A stretch of 64,000 bases of DNA, taken from positions 1,178,001-1,242,000 of the forward strand of contig NC_009633.1 of NCBI RefSeq assembly GCF_000016985.1, read 5' to 3'. Position 1 is the stretch's first letter. Each line of letters begins with the position of its first letter. Under the pieces are notes generated by a model, which was given only the letters and a program-made list of their open reading frames with translations, was not told the DNA's origin and did not search any database. Below, piece after piece: positions 36,899-45,354 of the stretch. The stretch is from Alkaliphilus metalliredigens QYMF (GTDB lineage: Bacteria > Bacillota > Clostridia > Peptostreptococcales > Natronincolaceae). Position numbers and translations under genes: made by a program.

Positions 36899-38359
36899 AT
36901 GGCTATTTTACCACACAAACAGCTTTCTTTGGCTGAAATTTATTCCGATTGTGCCAATTATTTTGAAAATGATAAGCATCACTTTCTTTCTCTTTTAAAA
37001 GAAAACCTTAATCTTGATGAGTTAATCCCTCTTTCTTTTCATCGTAATTACTATGCATCTACTGGCAGACCTAGAAAACATCATCTTACATCAATGGTTT
37101 GGGCTTTGCTTCTGCAGCGGATTTTCTCCATTCCAAACGATACATTGTTGCTGACTTTTCTTCAGTTTTCTAAGGAACTTAGAAATTTTTGTGGTTTCAC
37201 CAATGTTCCTGATGCTTCTAGATTTACTAGATTCAAACAAGATTTTCTGCCAGACTTACAATCATTTTTTGAATATCTTGTGGATGTCACTGAACCTATT
37301 TGCCAGGCTATTGATCCTCATAAGGCTTCTATGACTATCTTTGATACTTCTGGCATTGAAGCTTTTGTTACTGAAAACAATCCTAAATACGCTAATAAAA
37401 TTATTAAACAACTTAAAGCTTTTAAAAAGACTCATAACCTTGATGATTCCTATGATCCATATAAAGCAGCCTATGGTTCCATGCCTTCTCATGCAGCTGC
37501 TAATCCAGAGATCAAGCAACTTTACATCAATGGTCATTTTTGTTATGTCTATAAATTTGGGATGATCACCAATGGTCTTGGTATTATTCGTGATATTACT
37601 TTTTATGACCAAGATTTTATGAATGCTCATCCTAACATCGTTGTTGACAAAAAGTCGGATTCTCCTGATGAGGATAAGTCCCTTGGTGATGCAAAAGCTC
37701 TTTTACCAGTGTTATCTGACTTTTTTAATAAACATCCACTCATTCAACCTAATATCTTTATCGGAGATGCTGCTTTTGATACCATTTCTATCTACAAAGG
37801 AATTTTTTCGGATTTAAAGTTCAATAAAGCTTATATTCCCTTAAATCCTCGTTCTTCCCTTAGCAGCTCTGAATACACTCTTACTGAAGATGGGATTCCC
37901 TGTTGTCCTCATGATCCAAAACTACCTATGAAGCCTGAAGGCAATACTTCTCATCTTCGCTGTGGTATTCCTACTTTCAAGTTTGTCTGTCCGAAAATGT
38001 CTTGGACTAAATGTGAAGACGGCAAGTACCGACGCCGGCATAATTGCGATAATCCCTGTACTTCATCACCTTGTGGTAGAATGATTTATGTGTATCCTGA
38101 AAAAGACTTACGGGCATATCCAGGCGCCATTCGTGGTACCGATGATTGGGATAAAACCTATAAAGCCCGAGGTGTCGTTGAGCAAACCATTAACCATTTC
38201 AAAGATAGCTTTTGTATTGCTAACCGAAGAACACAGAATGCTAAAACATTGCATGCCGACCTGATTATTGCTGGTATAACGCAGCTTGTTACAGTTATCC
38301 TTGCTGACAAAATACATCAACACAAATATATCAGAAGTTTAAAACCACTTATTGCATAG
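36899..38359 (+). CDS. DDE transposase (DUF772-type N-terminus)
   Basis: 486 residues. N-terminal DUF772-like region GRPRKHHLTSMVWALLLQRI then SKELRNFCGF; DDE core with D in TIFDTSGIEAF, D in FIGDAAFDT and E in RGVVEQTINHFK. A Cys-rich stretch (about 340-400) sits between second D and E, as in IS1182-like enzymes. ATG 36899 follows AAAGGAG. Codon use (more C- and T-ending) differs slightly from neighbours, consistent with mobile origin. Appears intact. Confidence 0.88.
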   Translation: MAILPHKQLSLAEIYSDCANYFENDKHHFLSLLKENLNLDELIPLSFHRNYYASTGRPRKHHLTSMVWALLLQRIFSIPNDTLLLTFLQFSKELRNFCGFTNVPDASRFTRFKQDFLPDLQSFFEYLVDVTEPICQAIDPHKASMTIFDTSGIEAFVTENNPKYANKIIKQLKAFKKTHNLDDSYDPYKAAYGSMPSHAAANPEIKQLYINGHFCYVYKFGMITNGLGIIRDITFYDQDFMNAHPNIVVDKKSDSPDEDKSLGDAKALLPVLSDFFNKHPLIQPNIFIGDAAFDTISIYKGIFSDLKFNKAYIPLNPRSSLSSSEYTLTEDGIPCCPHDPKLPMKPEGNTSHLRCGIPTFKFVCPKMSWTKCEDGKYRRRHNCDNPCTSSPCGRMIYVYPEKDLRAYPGAIRGTDDWDKTYKARGVVEQTINHFKDSFCIANRRTQNAKTLHADLIIAGITQLVTVILADKIHQHKYIRSLKPLIA

Positions 38360-38453
38360 TTAACCGGTACGCCTTGTCTCTTTAGAAAATTTAATCAGCA
38401 CTCAATTTTCTGCCCTTCTAATTACTTTTCAAATTTAGTTTCGCAATTACCTA

Positions 38454-38463
38454 GTATATTTAG
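38454..38463 (+). repeat. Direct repeat at IS right boundary
   Basis: Second copy of GTATATTTAG (see 36756-36765). It lies 26 bp beyond the end of phnD, in its old 3' flank. Confidence 0.7.
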
Positions 38464-38488
38464 CATTTTATCTATCTAAAATTGAGAA

Positions 38489-39499
38489 TTAATCCATTTC
38501 TAAAAGTGTTGCAGTATCTCGTACAATTTGATACGTGCTCATATCTGCTAAAAAGTATCCACCCATAGCATCGGTTTCTTGTAGGAATGCTAAAATTTCA
38601 GGATCATCTTGATGATTAATCAGGTCAATCATAGCATCTTGCAATTCTTTTTTGAAAGATTCAGGAAGATCACCTCTTACGGTAAAGGGAGAGTTTGGAA
38701 TCGGTTTTGTTTTGTCAATAACAATCATCTCATCGATATTTGGATGGTTTGAATTTCGTTCATAAAATCGAGTCCAAGCACGATCATAAATCGCTGCTGC
38801 ATCCACATCACCATTTAATACCGATAAGAAGGAAGCTTCATGTGAACCAGAAAACACTGTATTTGCAAAAAAATCACTATCAACTTCACTAAGAGATAAA
38901 TTCATTTGCTCCATGATATGAGCCTTTGGAAACAAATGCCCAGAAGTAGATGCAGGATCCGCATAAGCAAAATTTTTGTCTTTTAAATCTGCCACTGTTT
39001 CTATGCCAGTGCTCTTTCTTGTAATGATAAAAGACTCATAGGTTGGTTCATCTTCCGGTGTTGTTAGACGAATAGCAACAGGCTCAGCATTTGCACGGTC
39101 ATGTGCTAATACAAAAGAAAATGGTCCGAAAGTAGATATTTCCACATGTCCACCTCGCATGGCTTCAACGGTGGCTGTATAGTCTGTAGGAAAATGAAGT
39201 TCAATTGTGACATCAAGACGTTCTTCTAAATATTTGATAAAGGGTTCATAGGTTTTTCCTAAAAACTCCATATCTTCAGTAGGCAAAAGTGCAAAACCGA
39301 TGGTTTTTGGCCAGTCAGATCTAGGGTCTGCTTCAGTGGTACTGGTTGACGTGTTAGGGCTTGAAGAATCATCAGGAGCAGGTTCACCGGTTGAACAACC
39401 TGTCAAAATACTTAAAGTCACTAGTAATACTGAAATCAAACCAAATAATACGACATTTTTCTTGAAGTGGGATACTTTGTTCACGCTTATTGCTTTCAT
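38489..39499 (-). CDS. phnD: Phosphonate-binding lipoprotein PhnD
   Basis: 336 residues. Signal LVTLSILTGC lipobox, a Ser/Thr/Asp-rich linker, then the PhnD domain: GFALLPTEDMEFLGKTYEPF, FGPFSFVLAH and DPASTSGHLFPKAH, the loops that hold the phosphonate. ATG 39499 follows AGGAGG. First gene of phnD-C-E-E, now separated from phnC by the insertion sequence. A PHO box and an 18-bp palindrome lie upstream. Confidence 0.9.
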   Translation of the reverse strand: MKAISVNKVSHFKKNVVLFGLISVLLVTLSILTGCSTGEPAPDDSSSPNTSTSTTEADPRSDWPKTIGFALLPTEDMEFLGKTYEPFIKYLEERLDVTIELHFPTDYTATVEAMRGGHVEISTFGPFSFVLAHDRANAEPVAIRLTTPEDEPTYESFIITRKSTGIETVADLKDKNFAYADPASTSGHLFPKAHIMEQMNLSLSEVDSDFFANTVFSGSHEASFLSVLNGDVDAAAIYDRAWTRFYERNSNHPNIDEMIVIDKTKPIPNSPFTVRGDLPESFKKELQDAMIDLINHQDDPEILAFLQETDAMGGYFLADMSTYQIVRDTATLLEMD

Positions 39500-39550
39500 T
39501 TTTAAAAACCTCCTTGGATTTTGTTTTATTTTTTTATTACAGTTAAAGCA

Positions 39551-39568
39551 TAACTTGGCGCCAAGTTA
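39551..39568. promoter_or_regulatory. Perfect 18-bp palindrome upstream of phnD
   Basis: TAACTTGGCGCCAAGTTA is fully self-complementary and lies 52-69 bp before the phnD start. Its AACTTG/CAAG half-sites recur in CTTGTTAACAAG before phnG (27830-27841). It may be the operator of the PhnF-like regulator. Confidence 0.55.
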
Positions 39569-39572
39569 GGTT

Positions 39573-39611
39573 GTTTAACGGAAGGTTAATAAGACGTTAG
39601 GATTGTGTAAA
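39573..39611 (-). promoter_or_regulatory. PhoP-type (PHO) box upstream of phnD
   Basis: Read on the minus strand: TTTACA (39611-39606), CTAACG (39600-39595), TTAACC (39589-39584), TTAAAC (39578-39573), in perfect 11-bp register. This matches the PhoP direct-repeat layout found before the GntR gene and phnG. Confidence 0.7.
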
Positions 39612-39766
39612 CTCTAAAACAACAAAAAAGTAAGTGCTTAAGTTTAAAACGAAATGTAGGGAGGCCACTGAAAATATCGTATTATCCTCATCTAAAAATA
39701 CTGCAATAACAAGATTACGAGATAGATAAATCATTTAATGAAAACTAAAAAAATGTATGAATAATA
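39612..39766. other. Intergenic, no gene seen
   Basis: AT-rich stretch between the phnD promoter and the orphan promoter at 39767. I find no open frame with a ribosome site and no repeat. Confidence 0.4.
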
Positions 39767-39795
39767 TTGACAAGAGTGCAAGACAATGGTAATAT
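39767..39795 (+). promoter_or_regulatory. Strong sigma-A-type promoter
   Basis: TTGACA (39767-39772), 17-bp spacer, TAATAT (39790-39795). One of the best -35/-10 pairs in the window, yet no intact gene starts soon after it. Confidence 0.65.
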
Positions 39796-39801
39796 ATTAA
39801 C

Positions 39802-39966
39802 AAATTCCATAATAATGATTATTGATATCAGTTACTTCGAGACAAGTTTAAAAGGCATTTTAGTAAATGCATAAGTTATTTTATCTGTATGTATTTGCAG
39901 ACTACTTCTCAAAGGAGACACACATTTATAGGATGACTCCTGGGCGCTTCAAGGCGCCTTTTTCTT
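39802..39966 (+). ncRNA. Possible Fur-controlled small RNA
   Basis: Between the promoter at 39767-39795 and a GC-rich hairpin GGCGC/GCGCC with TTTTTCTTT (39943-39966) lie about 160 nt without a credible gene. A Fur-like palindrome TAATAATGATTATTG (39810-39824) covers the first transcribed bases. That layout is what iron-responsive small RNAs have. A short frame with AAGGAG near 39912 (ATG 39933) encodes only about 19 residues. Alternatively this is the leader of a lost gene, since a chemoreceptor tail follows. Confidence 0.35.
39810..39824. promoter_or_regulatory. Fur-like palindrome
   Basis: TAATAATGATTATTG matches 11 of the 14 specified bases of TGATAAT-N-ATTATCA. Placed about 15 bp after the -10 hexamer, where a repressor would block initiation. 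Confidence 0.45.
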
Positions 39967-40015
39967 TACCTGATTTCTGTCCTGTGTTTTGAACGAGAGC
40001 AGCAAGATATACATA

Positions 40016-40156
40016 AACTCAGCTGCATCCTCCGAAGAAGTCTCGGTCTCTTTAGAAGAACAAACTATCTCTATTGAAAAAATAGCTAAGTATTCCCATG
40101 AGCTACAGGAAATGCCATCGGGTTTAGAAATTATCATTAATAAATTTAAACTTTAA
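40016..40156 (+). pseudogene. Methyl-accepting chemotaxis protein C-terminal remnant
   Basis: 46 codons reading NSAASSEEVSVSLEEQ then IEKIAKYSHELQEM and ending NKFKL stop. NSAASSEEV-LEEQT-I is the end of the MCP signalling domain and its C-terminal coiled coil. Everything upstream of it is gone. Confidence 0.7.
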
Positions 40157-40283
40157 GAGGACAAGTGGTTGGGGGGCGTTTAATATTCTATACGTAGGAA
40201 CGCAGCAACAAGAAATACATATATTACAGAGTCGAGTTCAAGAACTGGAAAACAAATTAAGAGAACAGTCTTTTTTAGTAGAT

Positions 40284-41330
40284 ATGACAAATATATTAAT
40301 TAAAAATCATGATCTAGACACTACGATTAAAAGCACCTTACAGCTAGCTATGGAAATGACCCACAGTGAGGCTGGATGCCTATATATAACAAATTTTAGT
40401 ATGCGTAAGTTAACGGCAGTAGAAGTAAATGGACAGATATCTAAGAATTTGGTGAAGGCTTTTAGTAAAGCAAATAAAATTTTATCTAAAGAGCAACTAC
40501 ATAGGATCGTAGAATTTAATAAAAAAGATAAAATATTTCAACAGTTTCAGCAATTAGATGAAAAGCTGGAATCATTTATAATCGTTCCTCTTATTGTGGG
40601 AGACGATACGATTGGATATGCAGTTGTGATGCATCGACATGATCATTGCGATCATCATTCTGGCTCCTATTCCCTTCAGGATCTCAGAAACCTCAAAATC
40701 TATTCTCGACAAGCAGCATTATTGTTGGATCATATTAGAATGAATATTGAACGGGGAAAAAAAGATTTCTATCTTAAAACAATAGCAAGTTTAGTCGCAG
40801 CTATTGATGCAAAGGACATTTATACTCAAAATCATTCTTCAAGAGTAGCTAAAGTTACCGTGGAATTTTCTAAGGATCTTGGTTTGGCTGAGGATTTGAT
40901 AGAATCTATGCATTATGGTGCTCTTCTGCATGATATCGGAAAGATAGGTGTGCTAGATGAAATTTTAAATAAGCCAGGAGCTTTAACAAGGGAAGAGTTT
41001 GCCATAATTAAGGAACATCCAGTTAAAGGCATAAACATATTAGCGCCAATGGAACTGGAGAAGGATGTTCTAAACATAATTAGATATCATCATGAGAGAT
41101 ACGATGGTATGGGGTATCCGGAAAAACTGAGAGGAAATGAAATACCCCTCACAGCTAGGATTGTTAGCATCGTAGATGCCTGGGATGCTATGACCAGCAA
41201 TAGAGCCTATAGAAAGAAATTATCTTCAGAGGAGGTTACACAAGAGCTTAAAAAAGGTAAGGGTTCACAGTTTGATCCATACTTAGTGGAAAAATTTATA
41301 GCACTAATTGACAAATTTAGTTATAGATAA
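40284..41330 (+). CDS. GAF / HD-GYP domain protein
   Basis: 348 residues. GAF sensor (about 15-150) with AGCLYITNFSMRKLTAVEV, then HD-GYP (about 165-345): LLHDIGKIGV, HHERYDGMGYPEKLRGNEIP and DAWDAMTSNRAYR. These motifs hydrolyse c-di-GMP. ATG 40284 has no good ribosome site; the frame is open upstream and coding-like (GTQQQEIHILQSRVQELENK, a coiled coil) back to about 40195, but has no ATG/GTG/TTG. The original start may have been lost by mutation at about 40192 (now TTTAATATTCTA). Confidence 0.83.
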   Translation: MTNILIKNHDLDTTIKSTLQLAMEMTHSEAGCLYITNFSMRKLTAVEVNGQISKNLVKAFSKANKILSKEQLHRIVEFNKKDKIFQQFQQLDEKLESFIIVPLIVGDDTIGYAVVMHRHDHCDHHSGSYSLQDLRNLKIYSRQAALLLDHIRMNIERGKKDFYLKTIASLVAAIDAKDIYTQNHSSRVAKVTVEFSKDLGLAEDLIESMHYGALLHDIGKIGVLDEILNKPGALTREEFAIIKEHPVKGINILAPMELEKDVLNIIRYHHERYDGMGYPEKLRGNEIPLTARIVSIVDAWDAMTSNRAYRKKLSSEEVTQELKKGKGSQFDPYLVEKFIALIDKFSYR

Positions 41331-41444
41331 AAATAATATAATACTAAAAATTTCAAAGAAAAAATCTTTCAATAAGGACCAAGGGATAAAAGTATTTTAG
41401 TGAAAACGCATCTCTTGGTCTTTCGATATTTAAATTGAAAATTT
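41331..41444. other. Short intergenic gap
   Basis: No gene. A/T-rich with an imperfect repeat TCTTTCAATAAGGACCAAGGGAT… and TCTTGGTCTTTCGA that can pair weakly; possible terminator of the HD-GYP gene. Confidence 0.35.
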
Positions 41445-41877
41445 GTGAAATCAGTGTCGGAAGGAGGAACCACAGGATTAGCAGCAACCCTTGAGGCTGC
41501 TGAAGAGGGTGTATCTGTAACTTTAATAGAAAAGCCATCTATGTTAGGTGGAAGTACACTTTTATCAGGTGAAATTGATGAAGAATTAATCAATTATATA
41601 GCTGAACACTCCGGAGAAACCTTTGAATGGTTAGAAGCGCAAGGTGTTGAATTCACTGAGAACTTGTCAAGCGAAGGCATAATGAGCTGGCTGAAAAAGT
41701 ATAGACGAAGACTTTGGAAACGGAGCAATCGCCACCATTAAAGGATTATATGCAGTAGGGGAGGTAATTAATGGACAATTAGACAAGACTATTTATCCTG
41801 CAAGTGGTACTTCTATTACAATGGTTTTTATATTAGGCAGAGTAACGGGAAAAGAAGCTGCTCAAGCAGCCAAATAA
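41445..41877 (+). pseudogene. FAD-binding (fumarate reductase/flavocytochrome c-type) remnant
   Basis: An N-terminal fragment reads GGTTGLAATLEAAEEGVSVT then LIEKPSMLGGSTLLSG, the FAD dinucleotide-binding start of the family. At about 41700 the sequence jumps to the C-terminal end in another frame: IKGLYAVGEVINGQLDKTIY … GRVTGKEAAQAAK stop. The 350-400 residues between are deleted. No intact copy is in the window. Confidence 0.8.
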
Positions 41878-41887
41878 TTTCAAAAAT

Positions 41888-41924
41888 CAAAAACCTAGTA
41901 GTGAATTCACTACTAGCTTTTTGA
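41888..41924. terminator. Long palindromic terminator
   Basis: A perfect 22-bp palindrome at 41895-41916, centred on GAATTC, is flanked by TCAAAAAC and CTTTTTGA, extending the stem. It follows the flavoprotein remnant and was presumably its terminator. Confidence 0.8.
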
Positions 41925-42113
41925 TGCGAAAATGTATTTCTGAAAGTTTGTTAAAAGCGTTGAAAATGTAATATAATAAGTATAGATAAGCAACTTCATT
42001 ATTTATTGAAACTCGAAATTGCTCATCTTGCTGAAATTTCAAATTATACTGAGTATAATAATAAATACAGTGTATTTTTTGCATTTTGAGGTGTAAGCTG
42101 AGGAGGAGTGCAT

Positions 42114-43652
42114 ATGGTAGACAAGCACAATGAGGGTGCGATACTGGCGCAATTACAGGATCAAACAAAGTTGATGCTATTAGGACTATTTCGGGGACTT
42201 AATAGACAATCTGAAAAAGAAAAGTCGCTTCAACTGATTGGTCGTTTTGTTCAAAAGAAACTAGGATATCAAAGCATCTACCTTGACGTTAATGAAGGAC
42301 AAAGAACCATTGGGATTGAATATCTTTCTGAAGAAGAAAAACTGAATGATGAGCATGAAATTTTTCGTTTTTCTCAACCAATAGATTTTTATAAGGAAAT
42401 TGTAATGCTTTCAGAGGAAGTTGAGATTGAAAGTATTTTTCCTCGCTTTGCTCAAATATTTTCGCCCAAATCAATTTACTCAGCACCAGTTTTTAGTCAA
42501 AATAGACTCACTGGATTATTTATTGTATATCATTGCCACAAGAAACATACGTCTATGGAGATGCACTATACATTAAAACAGATTAGTAGAGAAATGACTG
42601 CAGTATTTGCTCGGATCGAAAGATACAATACTTCTTTAGAAAGAATGCTTCGATTAACTGCCTTAGAAAATATTTTAATGTACGATGTGAAGGAAGAAAT
42701 GGATGGAGCTGAAATGATCCAATGCATCGTGAAGGCAATCCCTGAAGCCACTGGAATGGAAAGATGTACATTGGCCCTACTCACTGAGGACGGTCAACAT
42801 TTGCTCCCACACTATTCAACCTTTCTTGAGTATGAGGTCAGCAAGGACCAAAGCTATCCCATGGATCCTGCAAAAACAAAAGATCATACTGGTATTTTAG
42901 CCATAGAGAATAAAGAACCTATTGTTGTTTATGACGCAAGAACAGATGAAAGATGCGATGCTGAGCTAGCAAAACAATTGGGCGTATACTCCAACATCAC
43001 ACTACCGGTTTTAGATATCCATGGAAGACCCTTGGGTGTGCTTTATTTAGATAATGCTGCATATGAGATTTTTTCCGGTGAACAAATTAGATTTTTGCAA
43101 ATCATTGCTAGGCACCTAGGACTTGTGATTTCTAAGATTGATTATATAGCAAATTTACGGATCAGAGCTAAATATGATGGATTAACAGGATTATTTAATC
43201 GACATACCTTTGACACAATTTATGAGGCATTTTATAACGGGATCAAACATGAAAAAATGGATTTTGCCATTTTAATGGTTGATATTGATAATTTTAAAGA
43301 GGTAAATGATCAATATGGGCACCCGGTAGGGGACGAAGTATTAAGGAAGATGGCTAGGGCTATGCAGCAAAGTCTAAGAGATCATGATGTTATTGCCAGG
43401 TATGGTGGAGAAGAGATGATCATTATTTTAAAAGGTTCCAATCCTCCTGAGGCCAAAGGGATTGCAGAAAGAATCAGAAAATCAATTGAATCTCTTGAAA
43501 TTCAAGGAATAAGGATAACGGTCTCAATTGGAATGGCAAACTTTCGATATGATAGTTATGAAAAAGATGAGTTGATTACCATTGCAGATAAATGTCTATA
43601 TGAGGCTAAAAGAAAAGGCAAGAATCAATTCCTATCAACAGAATCAAAATAA
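42114..43652 (+). CDS. GAF-GAF-GGDEF diguanylate cyclase
   Basis: 512 residues. Two GAF-like regions (about 30-165 and 190-345; the second with ERCTLALLTEDGQHLLP and PLGVLYLDNAAY), then GGDEF (about 355-510): DGLTGLFNRHTFD, DIDNFKEVNDQYGHPVGDEVL, active-site GGEEM at about 431. An inhibitory RxxD site (RDHD) stands five residues before it, so c-di-GMP feedback is likely. ATG 42114 is 7 nt after GAGGAGG. Opposes the HD-GYP enzyme encoded nearby. Confidence 0.88.
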   Translation: MVDKHNEGAILAQLQDQTKLMLLGLFRGLNRQSEKEKSLQLIGRFVQKKLGYQSIYLDVNEGQRTIGIEYLSEEEKLNDEHEIFRFSQPIDFYKEIVMLSEEVEIESIFPRFAQIFSPKSIYSAPVFSQNRLTGLFIVYHCHKKHTSMEMHYTLKQISREMTAVFARIERYNTSLERMLRLTALENILMYDVKEEMDGAEMIQCIVKAIPEATGMERCTLALLTEDGQHLLPHYSTFLEYEVSKDQSYPMDPAKTKDHTGILAIENKEPIVVYDARTDERCDAELAKQLGVYSNITLPVLDIHGRPLGVLYLDNAAYEIFSGEQIRFLQIIARHLGLVISKIDYIANLRIRAKYDGLTGLFNRHTFDTIYEAFYNGIKHEKMDFAILMVDIDNFKEVNDQYGHPVGDEVLRKMARAMQQSLRDHDVIARYGGEEMIIILKGSNPPEAKGIAERIRKSIESLEIQGIRITVSIGMANFRYDSYEKDELITIADKCLYEAKRKGKNQFLSTESK

Positions 43653-43700
43653 GCATAAAAGAGGTTGTGAAACTTAGTTTCACAACTTTTTTTATGCTTA
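43651..43700 (+). terminator. Rho-independent terminator
   Basis: GTTGTGAAAC (43664-43673) / GTTTCACAAC (43677-43686), T7, and an outer AAGCATAAAA/TTTTATGCTT stem. Confidence 0.85.
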
Positions 43701-43782
43701 TTTTCTAGAGGTGAGTCGCATATAATTGATTACTTCAGGAGATGATTAATAAATACACAATTTTCCTAAAGGATGTGACACG

Positions 43783-45285
43783 GTGGTTGAGTTTTTTAGA
43801 ATTGTAACATGGATTCTTCTCATTACATTAGCTTATTTTAATCTATTCAACGTTGCGCCAAAGGCTGTTGTCATAGGAACATATCCCTATTTAGTAGGAA
43901 TTACAATAATACTAGGGTTGTCAATGATTATGCTTCGTTTTACCCATAATCGCTTTGGAATTATCATCATTCAAACGCTATTGGTCAGTACCTTAGTTTT
44001 TGGACTTTTTACTTTTGTTCAAGTATGGAGGAATTCACAATTATTCAATGACTACCAGAAAAATCGAAGTGGTTATATGGATGAGTTGATGCAGATCACC
44101 CGAAAGGGATCCCAGGAGCAGGATCTGCTAAACTCCTTCCAAAAAGGAATCGCAAATCTAATTGAAAAAAATATTGGAATTCCTCTTACTTATCATAATA
44201 AAGCTACATTGTTTTTCCAAGAAGAAGAAATTTTCGATGAAATGATTGAATCTATCTCTCAAGCAAAGCATCATATACATATTGAGTTTTTTATCATAAG
44301 AGATGATGAAATAGGAAAAAAATTTAGAAACATACTAATAGGGAAGGCCAAAGAAGGGGTAGAAGTTAGGATTGTTTATGATGGACTCGGAAGTCATGGG
44401 ATTAAGAGAAGTTATGTAAGGGAACTGAGGGAAGTTGGTGTAGAAATCGTTGCTTATGATACGGTCATACAGTCAATTTTAAAGGGAAAGCTTAATCATC
44501 GGAATCATAGAAAGCTTGTAATTATTGATGGTAAAGTAGGATTTACTGGTGGCGTTAATATCGGAGATGAATATTTAGGACGAGATGATCAAATTGGAAA
44601 ATGGAAGGATATGCAGGTGAAAATTGAAGGTGAAGCGGTCAACTGGATGCAGAAAATTTTTTTAGGGGACTGGTACTATGTCACAGATGAACAATTAGAA
44701 GATGAGCGATATTTTCCTAAACAAGATCGATATGATCAATTGCCAATCCAATTGGTAACCAGTGGCTATGATACCCATTGGAATGAGATCAGCCAATTGT
44801 ATTTTACAATGGCCACTGGTGCCCAGGAAAGTCTGTATATTGCAACACCCTACCTTATTTTAAATGATAGTATGATCAAGGCACTAGAAACTGCTGCTTT
44901 AAGGGGTGTTGACGTAAAAATAGTACTACCTAAAAAGGCGGATTTCTTTTTAGTTGGCTGGGCCAATGAATCTTATTTTGAAAGGCTTTTAAAGGCTAGT
45001 GTAGAGATTTACCAATATGATGAAGGGTTCCTACATTCGAAGGTATTTGTAGCAGATCGTGATGTGCTTTCAGTGGGGTCTGCCAACTTAAATACAAGAA
45101 GTCTATTTTTAGACTATGAGGTGAATGCAGTTATATTTGATGAGGAGTTAGTTGGGAAAATGGTTGGAGAGCTAAGCCATAACATAGCTGATAGCAAACA
45201 GCTTACCTTAAAAGAGCATCAGAGGAGATCCTTTTTACAAAAGGTGAAAGAGTTCATTGGCAGGCTAATTGTTCCAATAGCTTAA
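43783..45285 (+). CDS. cls: Cardiolipin synthase
   Basis: 500-residue phospholipase D-family enzyme. Two N-terminal helices, then two HKD motifs: NHRKLVIIDGKVGFTGGVNIG at about 245 and HSKVFVADRDVLSVGSANLN at about 420. Condenses two phosphatidylglycerols to cardiolipin in the membrane. GTG start 43783 after AAAGGATGTGA. Monocistronic; GC content like neighbours. Confidence 0.9.
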   Translation: MVEFFRIVTWILLITLAYFNLFNVAPKAVVIGTYPYLVGITIILGLSMIMLRFTHNRFGIIIIQTLLVSTLVFGLFTFVQVWRNSQLFNDYQKNRSGYMDELMQITRKGSQEQDLLNSFQKGIANLIEKNIGIPLTYHNKATLFFQEEEIFDEMIESISQAKHHIHIEFFIIRDDEIGKKFRNILIGKAKEGVEVRIVYDGLGSHGIKRSYVRELREVGVEIVAYDTVIQSILKGKLNHRNHRKLVIIDGKVGFTGGVNIGDEYLGRDDQIGKWKDMQVKIEGEAVNWMQKIFLGDWYYVTDEQLEDERYFPKQDRYDQLPIQLVTSGYDTHWNEISQLYFTMATGAQESLYIATPYLILNDSMIKALETAALRGVDVKIVLPKKADFFLVGWANESYFERLLKASVEIYQYDEGFLHSKVFVADRDVLSVGSANLNTRSLFLDYEVNAVIFDEELVGKMVGELSHNIADSKQLTLKEHQRRSFLQKVKEFIGRLIVPIA

Positions 45286-45354
45286 TCATACCCGGAAAGG
45301 TATAAGGGATTGTCCTTTTGTCTATAATATTGAAATGATGGAAGGAGGCACAAA

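Larger units (their letters stand above)
36766..38453 (+). mobile_element. Insertion sequence with DDE transposase, 1688 bp
   Basis: Ends are imperfect inverted repeats: the left end begins TAGGCGTTTGCCAAAC and the right end, read inward on the minus strand, TAGGTAATTGCGAAAC, 12 of 16 identical. A 10-bp direct repeat flanks both. The element carries one intact transposase and sits between phnD and phnC, in the opposite orientation to those genes. The undamaged duplication and open transposase suggest a fairly recent insertion. Family is IS1182/IS4-like; not resolved. Confidence 0.78.
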
